Of a stretch of 64,000 nt of DNA, positions 17,076-25,322 are shown in pieces; positions within the stretch are counted from its first letter, which is position 1, and each line of letters opens with the position of its first letter. The position numbers and the translations under genes were made by a program. Source of the DNA: Brevibacillus_H ginsengisoli (lineage in GTDB: Bacteria; Bacillota; Bacilli; Brevibacillales; Brevibacillaceae); the NCBI RefSeq assembly GCF_050113715.1, contig NZ_JBNJQR010000003.1, positions 412,172 to 476,171 of the forward strand. The letters are read 5' to 3'. The notes under the pieces were generated by a model. It had not been told where the DNA came from and ran no database searches. It worked only from the letters and a program-made list of their open reading frames with translations.

Positions 17076-18135
17076 TCAACGACCCTCCACCAGTCGAATT
17101 CGTTTTCGCTGGGGGATTATTCTTTTTGCTGTCGTTTTGCTGTGCGTCCTGTATATACCCCTTCCGTACTATGTAACAAGGCCAGGCTCCGCGATTGAGC
17201 TTGCGCCTATGATTAAGGTGGAAGGCGGGACCAAGGATGAAAAAGGCTCCTTTATGCTCACGACCGTACGCATGGGAGAAGCGACACCGTTCTGGTATTT
17301 GTATTCCAAGTTGTCTCCAGATGTGGAGCTAATTGATGAAGATTTGGTATTAAGTCATGGCGAGACGGATGATGACTTTACCCAGCGGGAACTAGAGGTT
17401 ATGCATAATTCACAGCAGCTGGCTGAAGCCGTTGCCTTTAAGCGGGCGGGTTATCCTGTCAAGATCGAGAAGCAGGGTGTATTGGTGATGGGGACACTGG
17501 CGGGTATGCCTGCCAAAAATTTGCTCAAAGTGGGCGATGTGATTACCCAGGTCGACGAGAAAAAATTGCAAACGGCGCAAGATTTGCTCGATTATCTCAC
17601 TAAGAAGAAGCCAGGGGAGAGCATTCAATTGAAATTCTTGCGAGGCAGTCAGGAAATGAGTGGCTCTATTACGCTCGCCTCCTTGCCAGATGAAAATGGT
17701 CAAGCAAGTAAACGCGTCGGATTAGGGATTCGTCCGGAGAACAAGCAATACATTGAAATACCGAAAAAAGTAAACATCACCGCCGAAGGCATAGGCGGAC
17801 CCTCGGCAGGTTTGATGATGACCCTGGAGATTTATGACCAACTAAAAACTGACATCGATCTTACACGCGGCTATCGTATTGCGGGAACAGGTACGATCTC
17901 AGCGGATGGAACGGTTGGACGGATTGGTGGAATCAACCACAAGATTGTGGCCGCTGATAAAGCGGGTGCCGAAATCTTTTTCGCGCCAAATGATGTCACA
18001 ACAGGTCAAGTCTCGAACTATCAAGAAGCTGTTGAGACCGCAAAGCGGATCGGGACCAAGATGATTGTCGTTCCGGTAAAAACCGTAGACGATGCCATCA
18101 ATTATCTGCAAAAGTTGAAACCGAAGCAAGGGTAA
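17059..18135 (+). CDS. ylbL: PDZ and Lon-type membrane protease YlbL (SepM-like)
   Basis: 358 residues. One N-terminal membrane segment (about 18-36), a PDZ domain (about 130-210, VMGTLAGMPAKNLLKVGDVI) and a C-terminal Lon protease domain with the catalytic Ser in GGPSAGLMMTLEIYD and a Lys in ADKAGAEIFF. The active site faces outside the cell. In streptococci the homologue SepM trims a signal peptide; in B. subtilis YlbL is linked to DNA-damage checkpoint recovery by degrading YneA. Its last 38 nt overlap the convergent tmcAL gene. Confidence 0.93.
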   Translation: MTTHDNQRPSTSRIRFRWGIILFAVVLLCVLYIPLPYYVTRPGSAIELAPMIKVEGGTKDEKGSFMLTTVRMGEATPFWYLYSKLSPDVELIDEDLVLSHGETDDDFTQRELEVMHNSQQLAEAVAFKRAGYPVKIEKQGVLVMGTLAGMPAKNLLKVGDVITQVDEKKLQTAQDLLDYLTKKKPGESIQLKFLRGSQEMSGSITLASLPDENGQASKRVGLGIRPENKQYIEIPKKVNITAEGIGGPSAGLMMTLEIYDQLKTDIDLTRGYRIAGTGTISADGTVGRIGGINHKIVAADKAGAEIFFAPNDVTTGQVSNYQEAVETAKRIGTKMIVVPVKTVDDAINYLQKLKPKQG

Positions 18136-19348
18136 GTGGCGGCAATTTGTATTCGGAAAGGAAATCGTTAGAGAATCCGTTTGGTTGTCCAAGCTGATAA
18201 ATTGCGCTTGCACGCAAATCGAGATCCAGCATGGGGTGAATATGATCGCGTGCTTTCGTAATGAGCGGAATGGAAGATTTCTTTCTCGCTTCCTTCAAGA
18301 GCTGCTGTCCTTTGTCGCTAAAACCAAGGATTCGCGCGTAAGGAGCGCCAGATTTAAGTTGAAACGAAGCCACCTCTTGCTTGGTTAGGTTAAGCAAAAC
18401 GGACAGGAGCATGCGTTGCAGACGATTCCACGTGAAGCGGCGTGTCTTGGCTTCGGTAATCAGTTCTTGGACGGTTTTGCTTCTTTTAACCGAAGCGATC
18501 AAGCGATTCTCCATGCCTTCTTCGATCTCATGGTAGGTGGACAATTCTTGTGGCGTCAATTGGAGAAGTCGGTGAAACAGCGGATGTCTGTAATGATCCC
18601 AGCAAATGGGGCCGGCCCCTTGGTTGAACTCCCGTCTGAGAACATCCAGGGTCGTTTCTGGGACATAGGCAGCAAGCGATGAAAGATCGGCTTTGTCATC
18701 CAGCAATAATTTGCGCAGGGCAGTGGCACTGGCGATTTGTTTGTCCGTGATGGACTGTTGATGATAGTCAGCTTTTTTTCGTTGGATAGTGACGGCCTCC
18801 ATACGGCTATTGAGGCGTTTTAGCGCAAGCACATAATTAAATCCCAAAATATTATTGGGCTGATCCAGAGGAATTTGATTGAATCCGAATTTTTGCATGT
18901 ATCGCGTTGCCGCTTGTGCGTATGCTAGGGGGTAAGCTAGGCCGTTGGATAGGTTCATCTTTAGGTGCTCCTGGAACTCCAAGGGTTCAATGGCAAGGGC
19001 TTCGGCAAGCGGGTGCATCCAGCTAATCTCTCCGCTTTCGGAACCGAAGCAGACAGAGTCTACTACCCCAAGTCGATCCAATATAGAAATAGCGCCATGG
19101 GCAAACAGCTCCGCATTCGCGGTAGCAAACGGTAGGGGCAATTCAATCACCAGATCGACGCCAAGCCGAAGGGCCATTTCTGCGCGAGCTCTTTTACTGA
19201 CGAGCGCAGGCTCGCCACGTTGTAGGAAATTACCACTCATGACAATGACACAGCTATCTGCTCCTGTCGCTTCCTTGGCTGCCTCAAAATGGAGTTTATG
19301 TCCGTTATGTAATGGGTTGTATTCAACCACTAGACCAACTGTTTTCAT
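18098..19348 (-). CDS. tmcAL: tRNA(Met) cytidine acetate ligase
   Basis: 416 residues, equal to B. subtilis YlbM. N-terminal nucleotidyltransferase-like domain with NPLHNGH (HxGH motif) and VIVMSGNFLQRGEPALVSK, both diagnostic. The enzyme activates acetate with ATP and makes N4-acetylcytidine at the wobble position of elongator tRNA-Met. It is on the opposite strand from its neighbours ylbL and ylbN, although its place in the block is conserved. Confidence 0.95.
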   Translation of the reverse strand: MKTVGLVVEYNPLHNGHKLHFEAAKEATGADSCVIVMSGNFLQRGEPALVSKRARAEMALRLGVDLVIELPLPFATANAELFAHGAISILDRLGVVDSVCFGSESGEISWMHPLAEALAIEPLEFQEHLKMNLSNGLAYPLAYAQAATRYMQKFGFNQIPLDQPNNILGFNYVLALKRLNSRMEAVTIQRKKADYHQQSITDKQIASATALRKLLLDDKADLSSLAAYVPETTLDVLRREFNQGAGPICWDHYRHPLFHRLLQLTPQELSTYHEIEEGMENRLIASVKRSKTVQELITEAKTRRFTWNRLQRMLLSVLLNLTKQEVASFQLKSGAPYARILGFSDKGQQLLKEARKKSSIPLITKARDHIHPMLDLDLRASAIYQLGQPNGFSNDFLSEYKLPPLTLASVSTFADN

Positions 19349-19445
19349 TGGATCCCGTCCTTTTTGACATCTGAATATGGCTTTTCAATCTTTAGCTTCT
19401 ACCCTAAAGTGTAAATTTCTAAAACAAGCTGTCAAGCAAATTTGG

Positions 19446-19474
19446 TTGACAAAGGATTTCAATACCGATATAAT
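19446..19474 (+). promoter_or_regulatory. Sigma-A promoter of the DUF177 gene
   Basis: TTGACA (19446-19451), 17-nt spacer, TATAAT (19469-19474): a consensus promoter, 29 nt before the ATG at 19503. Confidence 0.85.
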
Positions 19475-19502
19475 CATCCTTGTTGTGCATGAGGTGATCT
19501 TT

Positions 19503-20018
19503 ATGAATATTAAACTTACTGATTTAGAACATCGCAAAGGTGAGCCACTCCCGTTTCAGACAACCCTTGAAGCAGATGAGCTCAAAAGTCGTCATCAAGA
19601 GGTTCGCGGCATGTCTGATGTAAACGCGCAAGGCGAAGCGATGTTGCTTGGCGGATTGTACTATGTGAATGGCAAGATGGACGCTGACGTGAACTTTGTT
19701 TGCGCCCGTTGTCTCAAGCCTTTCCAAGAGCATATGACAGTTCCGTTTTCGGAAACTTTTGCCTCACCAGATTCAGATGTGGAATACGACGAAGAGAGCG
19801 ACATCCATCCCGTTGAAGGAGATGAGATTGAGCTTGATCCGATTCTGCAAGAAGATTTTTTGCTCGCCTTACCTATCATTCCGTTTTGTGAAGAGGATTG
19901 CAAGGGGCTATGCCCGACTTGTGGGGTTAACTGGAACGAGCAACAGTGTTCCTGCAACAATCAGCGAATTGATCCACGTTTAGCTGGACTAGCTGATTTC
20001 TTCAAAAACGAGAAATGA
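19503..20018 (+). CDS. ylbN: DUF177 (YceD/YlbN) family protein
   Basis: 171 residues. ATG 19503 was chosen because GAGGTGATCT lies just upstream and the consensus promoter at 19446-19474 would fall inside any longer frame. Cys pairs in FVCARCLKPF and in CEEDCKGLCPTCGVNWN suggest a metal site. The family is linked to 23S rRNA accumulation and always lies before rpmF, as here. Biochemical role not settled. Confidence 0.92.
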   Translation: MNIKLTDLEHRKGEPLPFQTTLEADELKSRHQEVRGMSDVNAQGEAMLLGGLYYVNGKMDADVNFVCARCLKPFQEHMTVPFSETFASPDSDVEYDEESDIHPVEGDEIELDPILQEDFLLALPIIPFCEEDCKGLCPTCGVNWNEQQCSCNNQRIDPRLAGLADFFKNEK

Positions 20019-20048
20019 TTGACAGGTTTTCAGAATGTGGCTTACAAT
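20019..20048 (+). promoter_or_regulatory. Promoter of rpmF with a ~150-nt leader
   Basis: TTGACA (20019-20024), 18-nt spacer, TACAAT (20043-20048). The transcript would have an untranslated leader to 20198 that contains a small hairpin GGATGG/CCATCC near 20076-20092. Regulation through the leader is possible but unproven. Confidence 0.6.
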
Positions 20049-20198
20049 CTAATGATGCAAGCTTCATTTTTGAACGGATGGTTAATCCATCCATATACCA
20101 TCACCTCTGGATATGCTTCTCTTTTACATAAAAGAGTGCTTCAATAGAGGGTGTAAGAAATACTTGAGACATCATCAGTTGAAGGAGGTGTAAGGAAG

Positions 20199-20369
20199 AT
20201 GGCGGTACCTCAACGGAGAACTTCCAAAACTCGTAAAAGAATGCGTCGTACGCACTTCAAATTAGAGATTCCAGGCATGATCAAATGCGATAATTGTGGC
20301 GAGTACAAACTTGCTCACCGCGTTTGCTCCAGCTGCGGAACTTACAAAGGCGAAAAAGTTGCGAAGTAA
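20199..20369 (+). CDS. rpmF: Ribosomal protein L32
   Basis: 56 residues beginning MAVPQRRTSKTRKRMRRTH, the L32 signature, with a four-Cys zinc site (CDNCGEYK and VCSSCGTYKG). AAGGAGGTG lies upstream of ATG 20199. It follows ylbN as in most bacteria and ends in its own terminator. This is the zinc-binding form of L32. Confidence 0.97.
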   Translation: MAVPQRRTSKTRKRMRRTHFKLEIPGMIKCDNCGEYKLAHRVCSSCGTYKGEKVAK

Positions 20370-20380
20370 GGAATAAGAGA

Positions 20381-20409
20381 AGCAGGGTGATCCGTCACTC
20401 TGCTTTTTT
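20381..20409 (+). terminator. Terminator after rpmF
   Basis: AGCAGGGTGA pairs with TCACTCTGCT (one G-T pair) and is followed by TTTTTT. Confidence 0.85.
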
Positions 20410-20425
20410 CATTTTCTGTCGATGC

Positions 20426-20478
20426 TTGAAATAATCATAAGGATGCTTTATACTGAAATTTAGTACCAGGTGCTAAAA
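20426..20478 (+). promoter_or_regulatory. fapR promoter and FapR operator
   Basis: Promoter TTGAAA (20426-20431), 17-nt spacer, TATACT (20449-20454). Immediately downstream, TTAGTACCAGGTGCTAA (20460-20476) matches the known FapR inverted repeat TTAGTACCTGGTACTAA with two changes. It covers the expected transcription start, so FapR bound here would block the operon; malonyl-CoA relieves this in B. subtilis. Confidence 0.88.
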
Positions 20479-20517
20479 ACTGATCTCAACCAGTTGCGAA
20501 TAGAGAAATAAGTCATT

Positions 20518-21114
20518 GTGCTGGGGGTGTCCATTATTACACGGTTACCGAAAAAAGAACGTCAAACTCGGCTGATCCAGTCCTTGCAAGACAGCCCCTT
20601 TGCAACAGATGAAGAGCTGGCTGGAAAGTTTCGCGTCAGTATTCAAACCATCCGACTCGATCGTTTGGAATTAGGAATTCCTGAACTTCGGGAAAGAATT
20701 AAAACAGTGGCTGAAAAAAGCCTGGACCCCGTGAAATCCTTAGGGATTGATGAAGTCATTGGAGATGTGGTCGATTTACAGCTGGATTCGCAAGCGATCT
20801 CCGTCTTGGAAATCAGGGAAGAACATGTCTTTAATCGTACACAGATCGCTCGGGGACACTACATATTCGCTCAAGCCAATTCTCTCGCTGTTGCTGTGAT
20901 TGACGCTGATATTGCGCTTACCGCGACGGCGCGCATTCGATTTATTCGTCCGGTTAAACTGGGGGAGAAGCTGGTCGCCAAAGCTGTGGTTCGTTCACAC
21001 AATGGTGACGAGAGCCGTGTTAGAGTAGAAACGAATGTTCAAGGTGAAACGGTGTTTACAGCTACGTTTCGCGTATTTAGGCAACGTTTTCTGGCTGAAG
21101 AAAGCGGCATGTAA
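20518..21114 (+). CDS. fapR: Fatty acid and phospholipid synthesis regulator FapR
   Basis: 198 residues from GTG 20518; a GTG at 20527 is also possible. N-terminal DeoR-like helix-turn-helix (FATDEELAGKFRVSIQTIRLDRLELGIPELRERI, read as two adjacent segments) and a C-terminal hot-dog domain that binds malonyl-CoA. FapR represses lipid genes until malonyl-CoA accumulates. It heads plsX-fabH-fabD-fabG-acpP-fabF and has its own operator upstream, so it is autoregulated. Confidence 0.95.
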   Translation: MLGVSIITRLPKKERQTRLIQSLQDSPFATDEELAGKFRVSIQTIRLDRLELGIPELRERIKTVAEKSLDPVKSLGIDEVIGDVVDLQLDSQAISVLEIREEHVFNRTQIARGHYIFAQANSLAVAVIDADIALTATARIRFIRPVKLGEKLVAKAVVRSHNGDESRVRVETNVQGETVFTATFRVFRQRFLAEESGM

Positions 21115-21131
21115 GATGAGGAGGAAGTTCA

Positions 21132-22139
21132 TTGCGTATCGCGATTGATGCAATGGGTGGAGATCATGCTCCACGAAGCAATGTGGAGGGTGCACTGGCG
21201 GCCCTGTCGTCAGATTCGTCGTTAACCGTTGTTCTGGTCGGGAATGAAGAAGCGATTAAGGAGCATCTGCCAGAGAAGCTCCCGGCAGGTCTGGAAATCC
21301 GCCATGCATCCGAAGTAATTGAAGCAGATGATGAACCGGTTCGGGCCGTTCGCCGTAAAAAAGATTCATCGATGGTTGTATGTGCTGACATGGCGCGCAA
21401 ACAGGAAGTTGATGCGGCCATCTCTGCCGGAAATACCGGCGCGTTGATGACCGCTGGACTTTTGATAACAGGAAGGATCGAGGGTATTGAACGCCCGGCG
21501 TTGGCCGCCCTGATCCCCAATATACATGGAAGTGTCACGCTAGTTCTTGACGTCGGAGCCAATATGGATGCCAAGCCTGTACATCTCTTGCAATATGCGA
21601 TCATGGGTAGTTTGTACGTGGAAAAGGTGCTGGGAAAATCGGCTCCACGCGTAGGACTTTTGAATGTTGGGACGGAAGAAGCCAAGGGGAACGAGCTTTC
21701 CAAGGCGGCATTTCCCTTGTTGAAGGATGCGAGTATCAACTTTATCGGCAACTTCGAGGCGAGAGACGTAATGGAGGGCGTATGCGATGTCCTTGTCTGT
21801 GATGGATTCTCTGGCAACGTCCTGTTGAAATCGATCGAAGGTGCTGCATCTACCATTTTCTCTCAGTTGAAGAAGGAAATGACTTCTAGTTTCTTGAATA
21901 AAGTAGCTGCCGCGATCTTGAAGCCAAGTCTCGTTCGATTCAAAAATCGGATGGATTATGCCGAATATGGCGGGGCGCCGCTCCTCGGATTACGCCAACC
22001 AGTCATCAAGGCGCATGGCTCTTCTGATGCTCGGGCAATTAAGAATGCGGTATTGGCGGCGGCTCGTTTTGCTAAACTAGGCGTGAACGATTTGATTCTG
22101 CAAGAAGTGAAATGGACAACTCAAACGGAAAGTGAGTGA
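21132..22139 (+). CDS. plsX: Phosphate acyltransferase
   Basis: 335 residues starting MRIAIDAMGGDHAP, the PlsX signature, from a TTG start preceded by GAGGAGGAAG. Converts acyl-ACP to acyl-phosphate, the donor for PlsY in phosphatidic acid synthesis. Peripheral membrane enzyme. It is second in the FapR operon, 17 nt after fapR. Confidence 0.97.
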   Translation: MRIAIDAMGGDHAPRSNVEGALAALSSDSSLTVVLVGNEEAIKEHLPEKLPAGLEIRHASEVIEADDEPVRAVRRKKDSSMVVCADMARKQEVDAAISAGNTGALMTAGLLITGRIEGIERPALAALIPNIHGSVTLVLDVGANMDAKPVHLLQYAIMGSLYVEKVLGKSAPRVGLLNVGTEEAKGNELSKAAFPLLKDASINFIGNFEARDVMEGVCDVLVCDGFSGNVLLKSIEGAASTIFSQLKKEMTSSFLNKVAAAILKPSLVRFKNRMDYAEYGGAPLLGLRQPVIKAHGSSDARAIKNAVLAAARFAKLGVNDLILQEVKWTTQTESE

Positions 22140-22144
22140 AAGTC

Positions 22145-23149
22145 ATGAATGGACTACGTTCTGTAGGAATTTTGGCTACTGGCTCTTATACACCTGAAAA
22201 AGTTTTAACCAACGCTGATCTTGAGAAAATGGTCGAAACATCGGATGAATGGATCGTTACTCGAACAGGAATTCGTGAACGCCGTATCAGTGCTCCTGAC
22301 CAAGCGGCATCTGATCTCGCTTACGAGGCGGCGGTCAAAGCGCTCGCGAAAGCGAATTTAAGCGCGGAACAGCTGGACATGATCATCGTGGCGACTGTAA
22401 CACCGGATACGATGTTTCCGTCAACTGCCTGCATTCTTCAAGAGAAACTGGGTGCGACCAAAGCAAGCGCGCTTGATGTCTCCGCAGCATGTACAGGATT
22501 TTTGTACGGGATAACGACCGCATCTCAGTTTATCTCTACAGGAATGTATAAATACATCTTGGTGATTGGCGTAGAAGTTCTCTCCAAAATCACCAACTAC
22601 GAAGATCGCAATACTTGCGTGTTGTTCGGAGACGGTGCCGGAGCGGCAATCCTTGGGCCAGTCGCAGATGAATTTGGCTTTAAAGCGTTCGAACTTGGGG
22701 CTGATGGTTCGGGCGGAAATTTGTTATCTCAACAAGCTGGAGGCTCACGCAAACCAGCAACTCATGAAACAGTAGAAAGCAATCTTCACTATATTCAGAT
22801 GACCGGAAGCGAAGTGTTCAAGTTTGCGGTTCGTGTGATGAATTCTGCGACAGAAGCGGTTTTGGATAAAGCTGGAGTGGAGAAAGAAGAAATCGGCTTG
22901 CTTGTGCCACATCAAGCCAATCTGCGGATTATCGATGCGGCTATTAAACGTTTTGGCTTATCTGAGGATAAGGTCGCGATTAACGTAGATCGCTATGGCA
23001 ACATGTCTTCCGCCTCTATTCCAGTCGCATTGGATGAAGCGGTGCAAGAAGGACGTGTCAAAGAAGGAGATAACGTCGTTCTGGTTGGATTTGGTGGAGG
23101 ACTTACATGGGGAGCGGCTCTATGTAAATGGGGAAGCAAAGAAGCTTAA
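22145..23149 (+). CDS. fabH: Beta-ketoacyl-ACP synthase III
   Basis: 334 residues from ATG 22145; an in-frame GTG at 22136 overlaps the plsX stop. The triad is visible: Cys in DVSAACTGFLYG, His in VPHQANLRI and Asn in VDRYGNMSSAS. It condenses acyl-CoA with malonyl-ACP to start fatty acid chains and sets the branched-chain content in this group of bacteria. Confidence 0.96.
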   Translation: MNGLRSVGILATGSYTPEKVLTNADLEKMVETSDEWIVTRTGIRERRISAPDQAASDLAYEAAVKALAKANLSAEQLDMIIVATVTPDTMFPSTACILQEKLGATKASALDVSAACTGFLYGITTASQFISTGMYKYILVIGVEVLSKITNYEDRNTCVLFGDGAGAAILGPVADEFGFKAFELGADGSGGNLLSQQAGGSRKPATHETVESNLHYIQMTGSEVFKFAVRVMNSATEAVLDKAGVEKEEIGLLVPHQANLRIIDAAIKRFGLSEDKVAINVDRYGNMSSASIPVALDEAVQEGRVKEGDNVVLVGFGGGLTWGAALCKWGSKEA

Positions 23150-23198
23150 ATCTTGCTCTAACTAGTATAGACGTACTGTCAGAAGGAGATGGACCTAT

Positions 23199-24149
23199 AT
23201 GAGTAAAATCGCCTTGGTGTTCCCAGGTCAAGGTTCCCAATTCGTGGGCATGGGCAAGGAGCTCATCCAACAATCGGAAGCGGCAAAAGCTATTTTTGAA
23301 AAAGCGGACCAAGCGCTTGGATTTCCCTTGTCTCAAATTTGTTTCGAGGGACCGGAAGAAGAATTGCGTTTGACAGCTAATACACAGCCAGCGATTCTGA
23401 CCATGAGCGTGGCCGTGCTTGAAGCCATTAAAGAAAAACATCCGGAGTTGAATGCGGATTTTGCGGCAGGTCATAGTCTTGGCGAATATTCCGCTTTGGT
23501 AGCGGCTTCTGCTTTGTCATTTGAGGATGCCGTAAAAACAGTCCGCGCAAGAGGTCAGTTTATGGAAGAGGCAGTGCCTGCGGGTCAAGGTGCTATGGCA
23601 GCGGTTCTTGGCATGGAGCGTGATCAGTTGCATCAAGTATGCGAGGAAGTAAGCGCACAGGGAACCCCTGTACAGTTGGCCAACTTGAATTCTCCTGGTC
23701 AAATCGTAATTTCCGGAAGTGCGGAAGGGGTAAAAGTAGCTGGCGAAAAAGCCAAAGAAGCAGGGGCGAAGCGCGTCCTCCCACTGAACGTAAGCGGACC
23801 ATTCCACTCCTCCTTGATGGCTCCAGCGGCTGACAAGTTGGCTGGCGTACTGGATGGAGTCGAAATCCACGATGCCAAGATTGCGGTTGTCGCCAATGTG
23901 AGCGCAAGAACAGTTACATCGTCAGCGGATATCCAGCAAAGCCTGATCAAGCAAGTAGCTTCTCCGGTTCTTTGGGAAGATTCTGTTTTGTACATGGTAG
24001 AGCAGGGAGTCACCACGTTTATTGAAATCGGCCCAGGAAAAGTTCTGGCAGGCCTGATTAAAAAGATCGCGCCAAAAGAGACGCAAATCTTCGCTGTACA
24101 AGACATGGAATCTCTTGAGGAGCTTTTGAACGGAGGAGTTTTATGCTAA
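23199..24149 (+). CDS. fabD: Malonyl-CoA:ACP transacylase
   Basis: 316 residues. PGQGSQFVGMG at the N-terminus, nucleophile Ser in GHSLGEYSALV and His in GPFHSSLM. It loads malonyl groups on ACP. AGAAGGAGATGG precedes the ATG. It overlaps fabG by 7 nt. Confidence 0.97.
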   Translation: MSKIALVFPGQGSQFVGMGKELIQQSEAAKAIFEKADQALGFPLSQICFEGPEEELRLTANTQPAILTMSVAVLEAIKEKHPELNADFAAGHSLGEYSALVAASALSFEDAVKTVRARGQFMEEAVPAGQGAMAAVLGMERDQLHQVCEEVSAQGTPVQLANLNSPGQIVISGSAEGVKVAGEKAKEAGAKRVLPLNVSGPFHSSLMAPAADKLAGVLDGVEIHDAKIAVVANVSARTVTSSADIQQSLIKQVASPVLWEDSVLYMVEQGVTTFIEIGPGKVLAGLIKKIAPKETQIFAVQDMESLEELLNGGVLC

Positions 24150-24883
24150 ACGGTAAAGTAGCGCTTGTCACAGGAGCTTCCCGCGGAATCGGGCGGGCGA
24201 TCGCCCTTCGCCTTGCGCAAGCGGGCGCCAATGTGGTTGTTAACTATGCGGGCAGTGAAGGAGCGGCAGCGGAGACGGTAGCAGCGATCAAGGAATTGGG
24301 TCGTGAAGCCATCATGGTGCGCGCAAATGTAGGCAATGCGGATGAAGTCAACAACATGTTCAAGGAAGTACTGGATCAGTTTGGACAAATCGACATTCTG
24401 GTAAACAACGCCGGAATTACTCGGGACAACCTGATTATGCGAATGAAAGAAGAAGAATGGGATGAAGTTATCGACATCAACCTCAAAGGTGTGTTTAACT
24501 GTATCAAGGCGGCAACTCGTCCAATGATGAAGCAGCGTTCTGGCTCGATCATTAACATCACGTCTGTGGTTGGTGTAATGGGCAATGCAGGTCAAGCCAA
24601 TTACGTAGCCGCGAAGGCGGGTGTCATTGGGCTTACCAAGACGACTGCCCGTGAGCTTGCTTCCCGCAATATTACAGTCAACGCCGTTGCGCCTGGCTTT
24701 ATTGAAACGGATATGACAGCGAAATTGCCGGAGGATGTAAGAAGCGGTCTGATGAGCCAAATCCCGCTTGGCAAATTGGGTAAAGCCGATGATATTGCCC
24801 AAGTGGTACTCTTCTTGGCTTCTGATGCGGCCAGCTACATGACAGGTCAAACATTGCATGTTGATGGTGGCATGTACATGTAA
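24143..24883 (+). CDS. fabG: 3-oxoacyl-ACP reductase
   Basis: 246-residue short-chain dehydrogenase: TGASRGIGRAIALRL (NADPH site), NNAG, catalytic Ser in NITSVVG and the YxxxK pair in NYVAAKAG. Reduces 3-oxoacyl-ACP in elongation. Its ATG lies inside the end of fabD, indicating coupled translation; GGAGGAG stands 7 nt upstream. Confidence 0.96.
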   Translation: MLNGKVALVTGASRGIGRAIALRLAQAGANVVVNYAGSEGAAAETVAAIKELGREAIMVRANVGNADEVNNMFKEVLDQFGQIDILVNNAGITRDNLIMRMKEEEWDEVIDINLKGVFNCIKAATRPMMKQRSGSIINITSVVGVMGNAGQANYVAAKAGVIGLTKTTARELASRNITVNAVAPGFIETDMTAKLPEDVRSGLMSQIPLGKLGKADDIAQVVLFLASDAASYMTGQTLHVDGGMYM

Positions 24884-24937
24884 ACTGGTGTTTGCATAAG
24901 AAATCCCTTATAATACTGGGAGAGGGGGTGACGTAGA

Positions 24938-25171
24938 ATGGCTGATATTATGGAAACTGTGAAAAAGATCATCGTTGACCGTCTTGGTGTAGACGAGTCC
25001 AAGATCGTGCTTGAGGCTTCTTTCAAAGAAGATTTGGGCGCTGACTCCCTGGATATCGTGGAATTAGTGATGGAACTCGAAGACGAGTTCGATATGGAGA
25101 TTTCTGATGAAGATGCAGAAAAAATCACTACTGTGGGTGAAGTAGTAAAATACATAGAGTCCCACAAGTAA
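24938..25171 (+). CDS. acpP: Acyl carrier protein
   Basis: 77 residues, acidic, with the phosphopantetheine attachment Ser in GADSLDIVELVMELE. Carries acyl chains through synthesis. GAGGGGGTG lies upstream of the ATG, and a TATAAT-like element at 24909-24914 hints at an extra internal promoter. Confidence 0.98.
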   Translation: MADIMETVKKIIVDRLGVDESKIVLEASFKEDLGADSLDIVELVMELEDEFDMEISDEDAEKITTVGEVVKYIESHK

Positions 25172-25187
25172 ATTATCCATAAGTTTG

Positions 25188-25215
25188 AAGTCCCGTGATA
25201 AGCGGGACTTCTCCT
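25188..25215 (+). terminator. Terminator or attenuator after acpP
   Basis: Perfect 8-bp stem AAGTCCCG/CGGGACTT. The following T content is low, so termination may be partial, which would let some transcripts continue into fabF. Confidence 0.6.
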
Positions 25216-25254
25216 TCACTAACTCCTGTCAATGAACAGGTGAACCCCCAATTA

Positions 25255-25269
25255 TTTTTTTTTTTTTTT
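25255..25269. repeat. Homopolymer of 15 T upstream of fabF
   Basis: Fifteen T in a row lie 54 nt before the fabF ATG, within what may be its promoter region. Such tracts vary in length by slippage. Confidence 0.9.
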
Positions 25270-25322
25270 GAAAATGTGAATAACAAGCGAAAAGCTGATC
25301 ATGAATATAGAGGTGAGTCGTG

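Noticed and set aside
21164..21856. 230-codon open frame opposite plsX
   Set aside because: Antisense shadow of plsX; Ser/Arg/Thr-rich product, no start signal.
24146..24859. 237-codon open frame on the minus strand opposite fabG
   Set aside because: It mirrors fabG over its full length, has no ribosome site and its product (rich in His, Arg and Cys) resembles no protein. fabG is certain.
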